Assembly (NCBI RefSeq): GCF_019320115.1
Contig: NC_089584.1
Coordinates: 108,331,799-108,395,798 of the forward strand
Direction: 5' to 3'
DNA length: 64,000 nt
Source: Miscanthus floridulus
Lineage: Eukaryota; Streptophyta; Magnoliopsida; Poales; Poaceae
Shown: positions 24,410-46,513 of the stretch, in pieces
Layout: every line of letters starts with the position of its first letter
How positions within the stretch are numbered: position 1 is the stretch's first letter
Notes under the pieces: model-generated
What the model saw: the letters and a program-made list of their open reading frames with translations, nothing else
What the model was told of the DNA's origin: nothing
Database searches by the model: none
Translations under genes and position numbers: made by a program

Positions 24410-24625
24410 TTGATGACAAAAGGGGAGAGAAACAAAGATATAAGTGATAGGGGGAGAAATAACAAAGATATTAGTACATGAGGAGAAATAGTGCACAAAG
24501 ATAGTGAAAAGACAACACAAAGGGGAGAGAAATAAAGATACAAGTGATAGGGGGAGAAGGGAGAAATATGTCAAAGTAAAGGGATCAATTAAAATTTTGA
24601 GCATACAAGTAGGGGGAGCAAGCTC
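24410..24625 (+). promoter_or_regulatory. Repeated polypurine-tract-like motifs downstream of pol
   Basis: Purine runs such as AAAGGGGAGAGAAA and GATAGGGGGAGAA occur about every 50-100 bases at 24417-24560, with GTAGGGGGAGCAAG near 24611 and another at about 27376. Multiple PPT-like copies are a reported Sirevirus hallmark. The real 3' LTR-proximal tract is probably AAAAATGGGAGA ending at 27527. Confidence 0.6.
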
Positions 24626-24877
24626 ATGAACTTGTATGATGCATTTGAATGTGTATTTCATATGTTTGCTTGCATGGCACAAGTTCTAAATTTCAATATT
24701 CATGCTTGTGTGGTGTATGCTAGTTATAGATTTGAATGATGAAATGAAAAACTAGCATGCATAGGTTATCTAGTGATTTCTTCTCCAAGTGTTGTTTCCA
24801 AGTGGTATCAAGCCAACCATGGTGCTAAGGATGGTATAATGGTGCACTCCGATTGGTATCACGCTTCAAAAGTCCAT

Positions 24878-27276
24878 TGAAAGGGTCGAGATGGCGACTA
24901 GAGGGGGGTGAATAGTCCTTTTTAAAACTTAATCATGTTGGCTAACCGAAACAAGTGCAGAATTAAAACTATCAGACTAGCCAAGACTACACCCCTCTAT
25001 TTATGTTCACTAGCACCTTGCAAAGATACTAATCAAGCAACAAAGGTGCCGGGCTAGCTAGAGCTCTCCTAACCAATTCTAGAAGCAAGGTCACACAAAC
25101 CTATGCTACTAGTACTTTAAGCAATAAGGGAGCTCCTACACATGCTAGTAAGCAAAAGCATAAAGTCAACTAAGCTCACTAGCAATGCTCAATAATAAGG
25201 CAACCAATGCCAAATTAGAGAGCGCAATTACTTAGCTACATAAACTAAGCAATGTGACTAATAAGGTTACACAAACCAAATTAGCCATGCAAGGGAGCTA
25301 CTTCTATGCTACATAAGCAAGAAGGTAACTAGCAAGCTACACAAGCTAACTAATTACAAAAGCAACAACACAAGCTCAATGTATATGAAAGTAATCACAA
25401 GCTTGTGTAACAGGGATGCAAATCAACGGGAAGAACAAGGTTGACACGATGATTTTTCTCCCGAGGTTCACGTGTTTGTCAACACGCTAGTCCCCGTTAT
25501 GTCGACCGCTCACTTGGTGGTTCGGCGGCTAATTGGCATCACCCGCCAAGCCCGCACGTCAGGCACCGCAAGAACCTACCCTAGAAGTGAGGGTAGCTCA
25601 ATGCCATGCTTTACTAAAGTTGCTCTTCGCGACTCCTACGGGGCGAGCACAATGCCCCTCACAAAGCACTTCTCCGGAATGCCGCACAAGCTTCTTGCGG
25701 GCTTCGATAGAGACCACCACCAAGCCGTCTAGGAGGTGGCAACCTCCAAGAGTAACAAGCACCACTGGCTTGCAACTCGATCACCTAGTGCCACTCGATG
25801 CAACCTCATGATGCAATCGCACTAGAATCGCTCACTCACACAATCGGATGATCACTATCAAGTATGTGTGAGATGGAGGGCTCCTAAGCACTCTCAAGCA
25901 TGGACACAAAGTCTCTCAAGGTGCTCCGCTCCAGCCATGGCCGAAGGCCACTTCTATTTATAGCTCCATGGGCTAAACTAGCCATTACCCCTTCACTGGA
26001 CGTTTTTCGGGCCGACCGGACGTAGCACCAGACGCTGCACTGGACGCACCGATCGTGCATACTGGACATGTCCGGTAGCTGCCTGACCGCCACGTGTCCG
26101 ACCATTGCCTCCAATAGCTCTCTGACAAGACGACTGAACGCTCAGCATGAAACGACCAGACACTCAGCTGCTGTGTCCGGTCGAGTCCAGGAAGCCTCCA
26201 GGGCCGACCGGACGCGACAGTTAGAAACCGACCAGACGCTGAGCCTCAGCGTCCGATCGAGTATAATAAGCACCCACTGATGACCTAACACATCTGGTCA
26301 CATTGGACCAGACGCAGCCAGCGTCCGATCGTCTATACTACCGAACACCGCATTTTTTGATTCACACCGGACGTGTTCGGTGTGGTGACCGGACACGTCT
26401 GGTCGCACCGTGCAGTTTAGTCCTGAGCCACATACCGGACGTGTCCGGTTTCCATACCGGACGCGTCCGGTCACACTATGACCAGCGCAACTAACTCCTT
26501 TTCAACTCTAACTTCTTCACCCTTGCTCAAATGTGCCAACCACCAAGTGTATCACCTTGTGCACATGTGTTAGCATATTTTCACAAACATTTTAAGGGTG
26601 TTAGCCACTCAATCTTGCCATGCCACTCGATCCTAGCGACGATGCAAAGTTAGATCACTCGAGTGGCACTAGATGACCGATATACAAATAAGTTTACCCC
26701 TCTTGATAGTACGGCCATCTATCCTAAACCCGGTCATAAACTTCTCTACATACCTATGACTGGTGAAATGAAATGCCCTAGGTTATACCTTTGCCTTGCG
26801 CATTCCATTCCATCTCCTCCAACGTCGATGCAACACATGCACCAACACGATCAACAATGATATGATCCACTTCATATCATCACGTGATCATATTGGTTCA
26901 TCGATCTTGACTTTACTTGCTCTTCACCGTTGCCATCATCCATCGGCGCCAAGTCTTGCTCAAGCTTCACTGCCACGTGGTCCATCACTCCAAAGCCTTT
27001 GACTTGCCCTTCACGCTTGCAACTGGTCCATCAAGCCAAGTCTTGTCTTGATCTTCTCCAGCTTGATCACATGACTCAATGTCATGTCTCATGTGCAATG
27101 AGCTCCTTCATCATCACATGTGTGAGCTTTGCAACATCTCCAAGCCATTTTCACCTTCATGGCATATGTTGCTCACACACATGTACCTGTGAACTAATCA
27201 CCTCTGTATCTCATATAAACACAATTAGTCCACCTAGGTTGTCACTCAATTACCAAAACCACACAAGGACCTTTCA
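24878..27276 (-). mobile_element. Inverted solo LTR of a related Sirevirus family
   Basis: This 2399-bp segment begins TGAAAGGG and ends CCTTTCA with exact 5-bp TCCAT duplications (24873-24877, 27277-27281). In reverse complement its termini and interior resemble the host LTRs. The LTR-end phrase about CTAGAGGGGGGTGAATAG is at its left edge, the region about AAATGTTTGTGAAAATATG is shared, and it has the same CCGGACG-type array (25990-26480). A minus-strand TATA box (CTATAAATAGAAG) lies at about 25953-25965. No internal coding region remains, so it is a solo LTR left by recombination. GC-rich frames at 25472-25811 are inside the LTR. Confidence 0.88.
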
Positions 27277-27528
27277 TCCATCTTTTATACCTTAGCATCA
27301 TTTGGTAGATATTGTCTCCTATATTTCCTATCTAAGCATATGTGCAAGCTACAATCTAAACTCTTAGCACATATGTAGGGGGAGCAATTGCTACCATATG
27401 AAGTTCATGAAACTTGTCCATATCCTTTTACACATAGTAAATATGCTTAGACAAGCAACATAGATTTAATTGAATTTCAATTCATATCTTTGTGAAAGGG
27501 TTGTCATCAATTACCAAAAATGGGAGAT

Positions 27529-30500
27529 TGAAAGCTCTAGTTTGGTTTTCGTGAATTGATAAAACCCTAAGTGCTAACCTAGTTTATCAAATGATCATAA
27601 GATAGGTAGCACACTCCAAGTAGTAAAGCAAATGAAGATCATAACATGATGATGATGCCATGATGATGATCAAGTGCTTGGACTTGGAAAGAAGAAAGAG
27701 AAAAATAAAAAGCTTAAGGCAAAGGTATAAATTGTAGGAGCTATTTTGTTTTGGTGATCAAGACACTTAGAGAGTATGATCATATTTAGGTTTGATAGCC
27801 ATACTATTAAGAGGGGTGAAACTCGTATCGAAATGCGGTTATCAAAGTATCAATAGATGCTCTAACCCATTGCATATGCATTTAGGATCTAGTGGAATGC
27901 TAACACCCTTAAAAATGTTTGTGAAAATATGCTAACACATGTGCACAAGGTGATACACTTGGTGGTTGGCATATTTGAGCAAGGGTGAAGAAGTTAGAGG
28001 TGAAAAGGAGTAAGTCTCGCTGGTCACAAGGTGACCGGACGCTGGTCTCAAAGGAACCGGCGCGTCCGGTCAGTTGTAACAGCGAAGACGCTGGCGTCGG
28101 TCAAACGACCGGACGCTGGGTCGCTCAGCGACCGGACGCTGACAGGCTATGTCCGGTCATGATGACATGGCAGCACAGAAGAAGATACTATGTGACCGAA
28201 CGCTGGCTGTGTTCGGTCAAGCATGACCGGATGCGTCCGGTCGAAGAAATTCATTTCTGGAACCATACTAAAAATGACCAGACGCTGGAGGATCAGCGTC
28301 CGGTCGACTAATGATCGTTGAGATCGGGTGAATAGTATTCAAAGAGAGGGGACACATGGCATGCATCACGTGACCGAAGCGTCCGGTCACCCCGAGTTGT
28401 GCCTAGTGAAGGGGTACAATGGCTCTATTTCGTGGGAGCTTCTATTTAAGCCCTATGGCTGGTTGAAGCTCACACCTTTGGCCATTTGCATTGACATAAC
28501 AACCTTGTGAGCTTAGCCAAAGCCCTCCCACTCATCTCCACCATTGATTCATCATCTTTGTGAGATTGGGAGAGAATCCAAGTGCATTGCTTGAGTGTTT
28601 GGATCTAGAGGCACTTGGTGTTCGTGTTTTGCTGCGGGATTCGCTTGTTACTCTTGGTGGTTACTGCTACCTAGACAGCTTGGAGCAGCGAGGATCGTCG
28701 AGCGGAGGTTGGTGATTGTCTCCGGCTCCGATCATGGTGATTGTGAAGGGTTCTTGACCTTTCCTCGATGGAGAGCCAAAAGATACTCTAGTGGATTGCT
28801 CGTGGCTTGTGTGATCCTCATCTTGTGTTGGTTGTGCGGCACCCTATTGAGGGTTTGGCGTGTGAAGCCAATTAGCGTGTGAACCTCCAAGTGAGTGAAT
28901 CGCCACAACGAGGACTAGCTTGCCGGCAAGCAAGTGAACCTCGGTAAAAAATCATTGTGTTCATCATTGATTTCGAGGTGATTGGTCTTCATTGTTATTC
29001 ATCCTTGTGATTGATTGGTTCCTTCATCTACACGGCGGTATAACCTTCTTGATCACTCTCTTTACATTACCGCAAAGTAGTTGTCAAGCTCTTTAGTGTA
29101 GCTAGTTGTGAGAGCTTGCTTGGTTGGTGTGGCTCTTTAGTTAGCCTTTGAGAGCACACTAACATAGGGTAGTGTCATAGCTATTGTGTGAATAGATACT
29201 ATTTAAACTAGAATTGTGGTATGTGACTTGCATTTTGAGTAGGCTAGCGTAAAACTATAACACCTCTGGTGTTTTGACCTAGCACTAAAATTTGACATGT
29301 CATCATATGCATTGCAAAGCATTCATAAAAGTAGAAAATTTTGAATGCATTCACTAATAAGCTTTATTTCATAATGTTGTTATTTCATGTGATGTGATTC
29401 AAAACCCTAAATAAAGATCATGACTACAAGGGTCAAAATTCATGTGATCATGTGAGGTCATGTGTCATTTGACTCAAATAACCCTAATGGGCCATGTTAC
29501 TGGTCAAAAATCAAAATTTAAGTAAAAGGAAGACAAATCAAATTTGAATTCAAATTCAAATTATAAGTCCTTTTTGCCCCTTTTGACTAATTCAAAATCC
29601 ATGTGGAATTTGGGGTTGAGGCAAAAAGCAAAGTTGGAGATTATTTTATGTGGATCAGCTTTGGTATTCAAAGTTTTTCAAGTTTACATATAAAATTTGG
29701 AGTAATTTTGAAATGATTCAAATGCTCAAATGCACCCTAAATTCAAATTTCAAAATGGAGGTAGAATTTAAAAATGTTCCTAGAAGCAAAGTTGTAGAGT
29801 TTGAAAAATTGAGCAACTTTCATTTTTGGAGATTTTCAACTTCTTTAGAAAATTTGAGAGTAATTTGAAAAATAGACTCAGTGGCAGTTCTGTAAATAAT
29901 TCAAAAATCAAAATCAACATCGCCTGTTTGCCACCGGCGACACGCCGCTGTTTGCCGCCGACCTTCTTCGCCGCTTTCACGCGTGGTGACACGCCGATGC
30001 CTCCGTGGCGAGCTCGCTCGTGTGCTGTCGACACCGCACGCCTTCCTTCCTTCTATAAATAGGAGCACGCCATCATCATTTCTCAGTTTCCCGTCGACTG
30101 CTCGTCGCCGGTGTCCTGACCGCGCTCGTGAAATTCGTCCTCGCCGTAGTACCTGGGGTCAATTGCGTTGGCCAGAAGCTCCGCCTCGCCCTACCACTCA
30201 TTCCCGACCTGCTCGCCTCGCCTCTAGCCGGTCAGCACCACCACGCGACGTCGTCTTCTTCGAAGCCGTCCGGAGCTCCGCCATCATCGGCCTCACCGTG
30301 GTCCCGTCGATCCAGTACGTCTCCGCCTTCACCGAGTCTACCTACGTGATCACGGTGAGCTCCTGAACGTGAAGATCGTTTCGCTTTAGTCTCTACTGCA
30401 ACGTCGCCGTGGTTACGCCGTACACCGTCGTGCCCAGGCCGCCATGCCAGGCGTGGAGCTATCTCCGGTGCGCCTTTTGCCTTTCTGATAGCTAGGATCG

Positions 30501-32862
30501 GTTCGGGGAAAAGAGTAGGTCATGTAGGTGCGGTCTGCTTCACCAGAGCTTCACCGCCGGCGCGTTTTGCCGATCGAAGCAGACAGAGCCGGCGTGCGTC
30601 CTCTTTGGGTCACTGACAAGCGGGGCCTGGCTGTCAGTGCGAGAGAGGAAGAAGAACAGTGCGATTTTGTATTTTCTGAAATTATGAATAGTGCTAAAAC
30701 TTTGGGAATTTGTAGGAAAATAATTATAGCTCCAAAAATTCTAAAAATTTTTGTGTAGCTTCTGTACATGCTCTAGTATGGTTTAAAAATATGAAACTTG
30801 AAATTTGAATAAATTTTTAATGTTCAAATATTCATTCCATTAATTGATAAATGCAATTTCTATGATTTTTGTAGGCCACTATATAATTCCAAAAATTATA
30901 AAATTTGTTTTGGTACACTAATTTGATATGAGGAAGCTTACATAAAATTTTGAGGTCATTTGGAACAAGTTTATTTTTGGGCTTATTTCCAAATTAATTC
31001 AAAAATAAATAAAAGCAAACCCTAAGTGTTTGATTAGTGTTGGATCTTGTTTTGGTCATGTTTTGTGACTAGTAGGGTTTCAAGATCCATTTGGTCAAAT
31101 TACATGTGTGGCTCTTGACGGTAGGATTACAAGTTGGTTTTGTTGGCTTGCAATTGTACCGTGAAGGAAAATCATTTGCGGGGTGTTTTTACATTTCATG
31201 TACCGTGAAAGCATCATGTTTACATTATCATCATGTTAAAGCATATGTTATCGTTTCGTGTAAAATCCGAGAGTAAAACGATTCTAGTTGAACAAGTTCT
31301 GGAAGAATCCCCGGTTGTCGCGGGATTTGATATTTGTGGTACTGATCCGGAACCTGAGATCGTCAACAAAGGCAAGTCCCGGTTTATGCATTAAACCCTT
31401 ACCTTGTTTACTTTGAAAAGTTTATTACCTATGTTACTTATTGCATTAAGTTGATTAATTCAAATGTTACCTATTTGATGTATTGCCTACCTTGATAATT
31501 ATTTACCATCCTTGAAGATGTTTTCATTTACAAAGGCGTAGAATGCTTAGTATGCTGTATGATAGGCTTTCAAAGTAAAAGTTTCGATACAATCAAAGAT
31601 GGTATACTGGCCAAAGAAAGAAAGAAGGTAGAATGAACTAGAGACTAGTCGGGCGACTTATTTTGAATGTTGAGTAATGTTGCCGACTATGTCGCTTAAA
31701 GGCTACTCATTGTGGATCTTCTGAACGAGACACTTTGTAGTACTGGTCACATACTCCGGTAAGCCTACTTCGGCTAATCCGATACTAAGACGAATGCCCA
31801 CGCACTGGGAGTGCAGAGATGACGGGAGTAGCGTGTACCCTCGTGGCTAGAATGTGGCCAGATTTGAGGTGTGCTGTGCTCTCAGGTGGCGTGGAGACGA
31901 CTTAGTATTGGAAGATCCGGTAGCGAAGTTGATATATGCAAGATTAAGTTCTACATATGTCGTGTGATAAGGAATCCCCAGCTGGGACTTGAATCAATTC
32001 AAATTGCCGGTGCTCCGCGGATATGGAGACTCGATCCATTACAGAAGCAATGCAGGACTGGTGAATTACTAAAATATGAGAAAAGAATGGAATGAGAAGG
32101 ATTGGAATATGGGAAATATACATTTAGTTGAGATAATGAACTTAAAGGACTTAGGGGTAAAACTTGAAAATAGAATGAAGAATAGTAAGCTTTTGGCAAA
32201 GAACTTTTGAATCTTGCTACATCCTTACCTTGCCCCAAACCCTGCATCTCTAAAAGTCTTACACCCCTTTATGTTGGGTTAGTCTTGTTGAGTACTTTTG
32301 TACTCAGGGTTTGTTAACCCTTGTTGCAGGTGAGTCGCATGCGCAGGCTTGTTTTGGTCCCTGCTGCATGTCTATGTTTGAAGTCAATGACGATGAGGAG
32401 TGATGAATGGCCTTTGGACAAGGCACTAGTTTGTATGATAAATAAAGTTAATGTAATATTATCCCGCTACTATGGTTATATAACACTTATGGTATTGTAA
32501 GTTTGAAAACAACTGGTTTGTAACCTATGTTACCTTAAGACTTCCGCTATCTTTATTCTGATGTATATATTTGAATAAACTGTTGTAATCTACAATGTCT
32601 GTGATTGGGATCCTGTTTGAAAAGAGAATCGTGGATGATTCGGATTTCCCGAGGACACCCGACAGACCTGTTGAGTTGTTGGAAACTCGTAAACGCTATC
32701 CGAGGTCTGTTAAGACAACGATAGGTGCACGTGGGCTCAATTCTTTAGGAGGTTCTACCACAAAAACTTGTTTCGCCTCATAATTGTCTAACCATTTTGT
32801 TAAGTTTTGTATAGAAATTTTTATTAGGCTATTCACCCCCCTCTAGCCATTAGGACCTTTCA
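27529..32862 (+). repeat. Sirevirus 3' LTR, split by a gypsy-like solo LTR
   Basis: The two parts are 27529-29255 and 32768-32862, together about 1.8 kb. They align with the 5' LTR up to AGGCTAGCG and resume at CGCCTCATAATTGTC. Compared with the 5' LTR, the CCGGACG array gains one ~23-bp unit (GGTCGCTCAGCGACCGGACG) and lacks a ~22-bp and a ~35-bp segment. Confidence 0.9.
29256..32762 (+). mobile_element. 3.5-kb gypsy-like solo LTR inside the Sirevirus 3' LTR
   Basis: The insert starts TATAACACCTC (expected TGTAACACC with one changed base) and ends CTACCACA. It is bracketed by 5-bp AAAAC duplications (29251-29255, 32763-32767). A TATA box TATAAATAG lies at 30054-30062 after GC-rich sequence. 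A perfect 6-bp hairpin GAGTAC-TTTT-GTACTC at 32290-32305 is followed by GGGTTTGTTAACCC, then a T-rich end. Length and features resemble Tekay/Del-type chromovirus LTRs. There is no gag/pol and no internal second LTR, so I call it a solo LTR. Short frames (for example 29983-30366, 31871-32095) lack domains. Confidence 0.75.
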
Positions 32863-33381
32863 CCAGCCAGCAGTAATAATCCACGATCGTATACGATCAT
32901 ATTAGCACCGGCCGAATAGGGTCTAGATTTCAGACCAAATATGTAATTTCAAATCTAAAAGGACCGAAGAAGGAAACCGAACTCTTCTCAGGTCAAGGAA
33001 GGAATTTTCTTGTGTTATAAATGGTGATTGTCGGCTGTCGCTACATCGGTGTCAGCTGTGAAACAACATTTGTAGGTCAGTTTCTTGTTTACTTCACTCC
33101 AATATGTAAAGAAACTCAAAATAAAAATTGTTCAAACATAGAAACTAGAACATTTCCCCAGCAGAATCTGAAGGAACATCAGACAGAAAATTATCAGATG
33201 AATCAGTGATATAAGGAACTCATGAGACAGACTCAAAGGGAGTTGGAAGTCGTAAAATGAAGGCCCTGCACAAGCAGTAGGTCCGTGTGCAAAAAAACAG
33301 TAGCGCCTAATGTGAAGCATGGCTCGAAGCTCGAAGCCAAAGATTCGGTAAAAGCTCCCGAACAATTGTTTTGACCATATA

Positions 33382-37862
<4,481 letters not shown>

Positions 37863-38354
37863 GGCGTCGTCCCCGTCCTCCGCTACCCTTCGGATTTGGT
37901 TGGAGAAGCCGCAAGCGGACAGCGTGCTGACGCGTCTTCCGTGATAGCGAGCTCAGGCAGGGTGGGCCGCGTAAAACAGGCCGGGTGGAACTGGACGGTG
38001 CGGATCCAGCCCAACCCAACAGACATTCTAGAGCCGGCCTACCGCGGGGGTACGTGGCGACACCTCTCCTGCAACGTGTCCGGCGCGGACGACAGGCACC
38101 GCCGTCGCCGTCACCCCATGGCCTCGGGGTCCGCCGTGCTTCTACAGCGCTCCTACTCGCGCGCCCGAGAATATTTACGGCTCCAGCGCACCGCCAGCTA
38201 CTCAGTTGCGCTGCATTTGGAGGGCGAGGGCCTGCGCTGGTGGTGGAGCAACAGCTGCGGCCGCGGCGGGAGGTTTGGCGCGAGAGCGGCGCACCGTATG
38301 GCGGGATCAGGGGAGGGGGAAAACGGCGGCGTGCCGGCGGGAGGTGAAGTCGCG
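37863..38354. promoter_or_regulatory. Divergent intergenic promoter region, TrpRS / NADP-malic enzyme
   Basis: Only 492 bp separate the minus-strand TrpRS ATG from the plus-strand malic enzyme ATG. The region is GC-rich with many CG dinucleotides and no clear TATA box on either strand. It must hold both 5' UTRs and at least the proximal promoters, so shared or bidirectional control is plausible. Long frames crossing it on both strands are GC-content artefacts. Confidence 0.65.
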
Positions 38355-44621
<6,267 letters not shown>

Positions 44622-45506
44622 TGTGAAGAGCGAACAGTGCTGGCATCGGATACACGGATGGGTGTGTTATATATATACAGCTTCACCTGAAGATTGCATA
44701 TGCCTATACATTGACATCTACTGCTGAGCTGCTACCTGCTATGCTTGTACATATCTTCCCTGTGACAGTCTTGTAAACGTGTGGCGAAGTCCGCTACTGT
44801 GGAGCTGATACTGCACGTTCGTACTTTATGTAGCTGTGCAATAAAGTTCAGGGGATGTAAATTTTTGACGTATTCCTACGTACTCCGTACTAGTCTACTG
44901 CAGCATGTTGACATGTTCTCATGCGTGTCGGGGGTTTCTTGTACATGTTTTGCCGGCGCCTATGCAGTCTTGAGGTCTCTACACAAGCGGGGTGACGACA
45001 GCATTCAACTCCGAGTGCAAGAAATTGTTATAAAAGAAACGTAAATGCCACCAGGACGTTGGACGGTTCATGGGCATGTATACCAGCCCAATAAATCCCT
45101 AAATCTCTGCTCCTTGTCCGCTCGTTTTATATTACGGTATCTGTGTCTGTCTCCTCTGTTGCGTCGGTCAGATAAGAAAAGGAGAAGGAGATGAGACCTG
45201 TTCCGCTCTACTCCGTAGTCGACGGTGACCTTGCCTGCTCCTCCTCCGTCGGTCGCCCCGCTGCTCCTTCCCTTGCTCCACCGCGGGTGCGGCTCCCGCC
45301 TGCTGCTTCTACTATGTGGCCCGCTTCGCCTGACGATGCGAGCATCGCCGTACCCACGTGTGGTGACCGCTCCCTTGGTCGCTAGCTAGCCACTGAGGCC
45401 GCTACGCAAGGAGAAGCGTCGGGCCTGGCGCGGAAGCCCTCTGGCCTCACGCTACGGCTGCGGGCGGGCCCCCGATGCAGACGACGAAGGAGTTCGCACC
45501 AAATAC
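44622..45506. other. Malic enzyme 3' UTR and intergenic sequence
   Basis: The first ~400 bases are probably the malic enzyme 3' UTR. A GC-rich stretch at 45190-45480 precedes the dispersed repeat and may be part of the same element. Its frames have no recognisable domain. Confidence 0.4.
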
Positions 45507-46090
45507 GATGCATGTTGCAAGTGCACATTTTAAATGTTTCAGATGTTTTAGAGGTATTTGCAAGTGTTTTATAAGGATGTTGCAAAAGTAGATCGGAATA
45601 TTGCACATGTTGCAATGGGCTATACATGTATGTTTCAAAAGTTTCATCTGTTTTAGATGTATGTTGCAAGTGTTTCATTTGGATGTTGCAAAACTAGATC
45701 GGGATGTTGCATATATATGCAAGTGTTTCAAGTATTTTTATATGTATGTTGCAAGTGTTTTATCTTGATGTTTGCATATGTTTGTAATGGTTACACACGT
45801 GTTTTCAAAAAAAAATGGTGTTTTATAAGTGTTTCAACTGTTTTGGACGTATATTGCAAGTGCTTCATCTGGATATTACAAAAATAGACTATGTGTTGCA
45901 CGTATTACGATACGCGTGAGAAACGGAGAGGGCGTGAAAGGTCTGGCGACGTGGGCAGCGTCTGGGCGGCGCAGGCCCCGTGTGGACATACGAAATGCAA
46001 GCTTAGACGAGGGCATGCTGGCCTGAGCGCAGGAAACGGGAGTGCAGCGTGGTGGTCCAGATGCAGGCGTCTATCCGGACGTCCGGGCGC
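45507..46090. repeat. ATGTTGCAA-rich dispersed repeat, copy 2
   Basis: This is a second copy of the repeat at 304-905, in the same orientation. ATGTTGCAAGTG and TTTCATCTG phrases alternate over ~400 bp and are followed by a GC-rich tail with GGACGTCCGGGCG. It lies between the 3' ends of the malic enzyme and cereblon-like genes. Confidence 0.5.
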
Positions 46091-46513
46091 TACTGCCGTA
46101 AAAAATACTCCAAATACAATACGTGATGCTTTGTAATTAGCTGCTACTTGCTACTACGAACGGACGTCAAACTTTTAAAACTGAACGCCATCATCCGGAC
46201 GTCAGGATTGTCACATCAAACCGCATTCGTCAAAATATGTTCAGCACGAGTCGATTATGCCACGCAAATTTAGAGTTCGGACGCACACATGGATCTGAAA
46301 TCGCTCTCTATATGAGGCCGCAGGCCACTTCACAAGTTGGAACAAGTTTTTGGAAAGCCCTTCCCAAACCAGATTTTGCCGAAACCCCTTCGCTCGCTTT
46401 CAGGAAGTAAAAGCAGGCAAATTGGGTCTCGCACAGAATAATGGAAGGCACAAGTTAGTGGATTGCTGCAACTGCAACAAATGGTCACCCAAGCTTGGAT
46501 GATCTGGCCAGTT

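Larger units (their letters stand above)
16892..32862 (+). mobile_element. Degenerate Sirevirus-type Ty1/copia LTR retrotransposon with nested insertions
   Basis: The 5' LTR is 16892-18749. The 3' LTR is 27529-32862, including a 3.5-kb insertion. Both begin TGAAA and end CCTTTCA, and perfect 5-bp target duplications CCAGC flank the element (16887-16891, 32863-32867). A primer site GTGGTATCAGAACCG follows the 5' LTR, complementary to initiator Met-tRNA as in copia elements. Gag, protease, integrase, reverse transcriptase and RNase H relics follow in copia order on the plus strand. Sirevirus assignment rests on the long LTRs, the long gag with zinc knuckle and the multiple polypurine motifs after pol. 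By eye the first ~205 bases of the two LTRs differ at about 12 positions, so this is not a recent insertion. It cannot be autonomous now. Confidence 0.93.
16818..32923. mobile_element. Small MITE (about 130 bp) interrupted by the Sirevirus
   Basis: The two halves are 16818-16891 and 32868-32923. The termini contain matching inverted TTCG..GG phrases (ATGTTCGCTTGG at the left; TATTCGGCCGG read from the right), and TAG triplets lie at 16815-16817 and 32924-32926. Removing the retrotransposon and one CCAGC copy rejoins the MITE. It sits in the right arm of the foldback element. Confidence 0.6.
16351..33015. mobile_element. Foldback element split by nested insertions
   Basis: The left arm is about 16351-16570. 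The right arm is in two pieces, 16745-16817 and 32924-33015, separated by a 16-kb insertion. Read in reverse complement, the outer right piece matches the left arm through TTCCTTTCTTGAC, AGAAGTTCGG and GGTCCTTTTAGATTTGAA to GCCTGAAATC. The inner piece then continues the match through CCATAAAATTTGG-like sequence to GGTGTTAAGTGG and GATGAAAT. The left arm has an extra ~60 bases of internal duplication around CCCTAAAAAACTT. The unpaired loop is about 16570-16745. The exact ends are unclear because similarity fades outside TGATAAAATTCC. Confidence 0.7.

Noticed and set aside
25472..25811. Overlapping 86- and 92-codon frames
   Set aside because: Inside the inverted solo LTR, without domain similarity.
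29983..30366. 127-codon GC-rich frame in the gypsy-like solo LTR
   Set aside because: It lies just upstream of and across the LTR TATA box and has no recognisable product; LTR sequence explains it.
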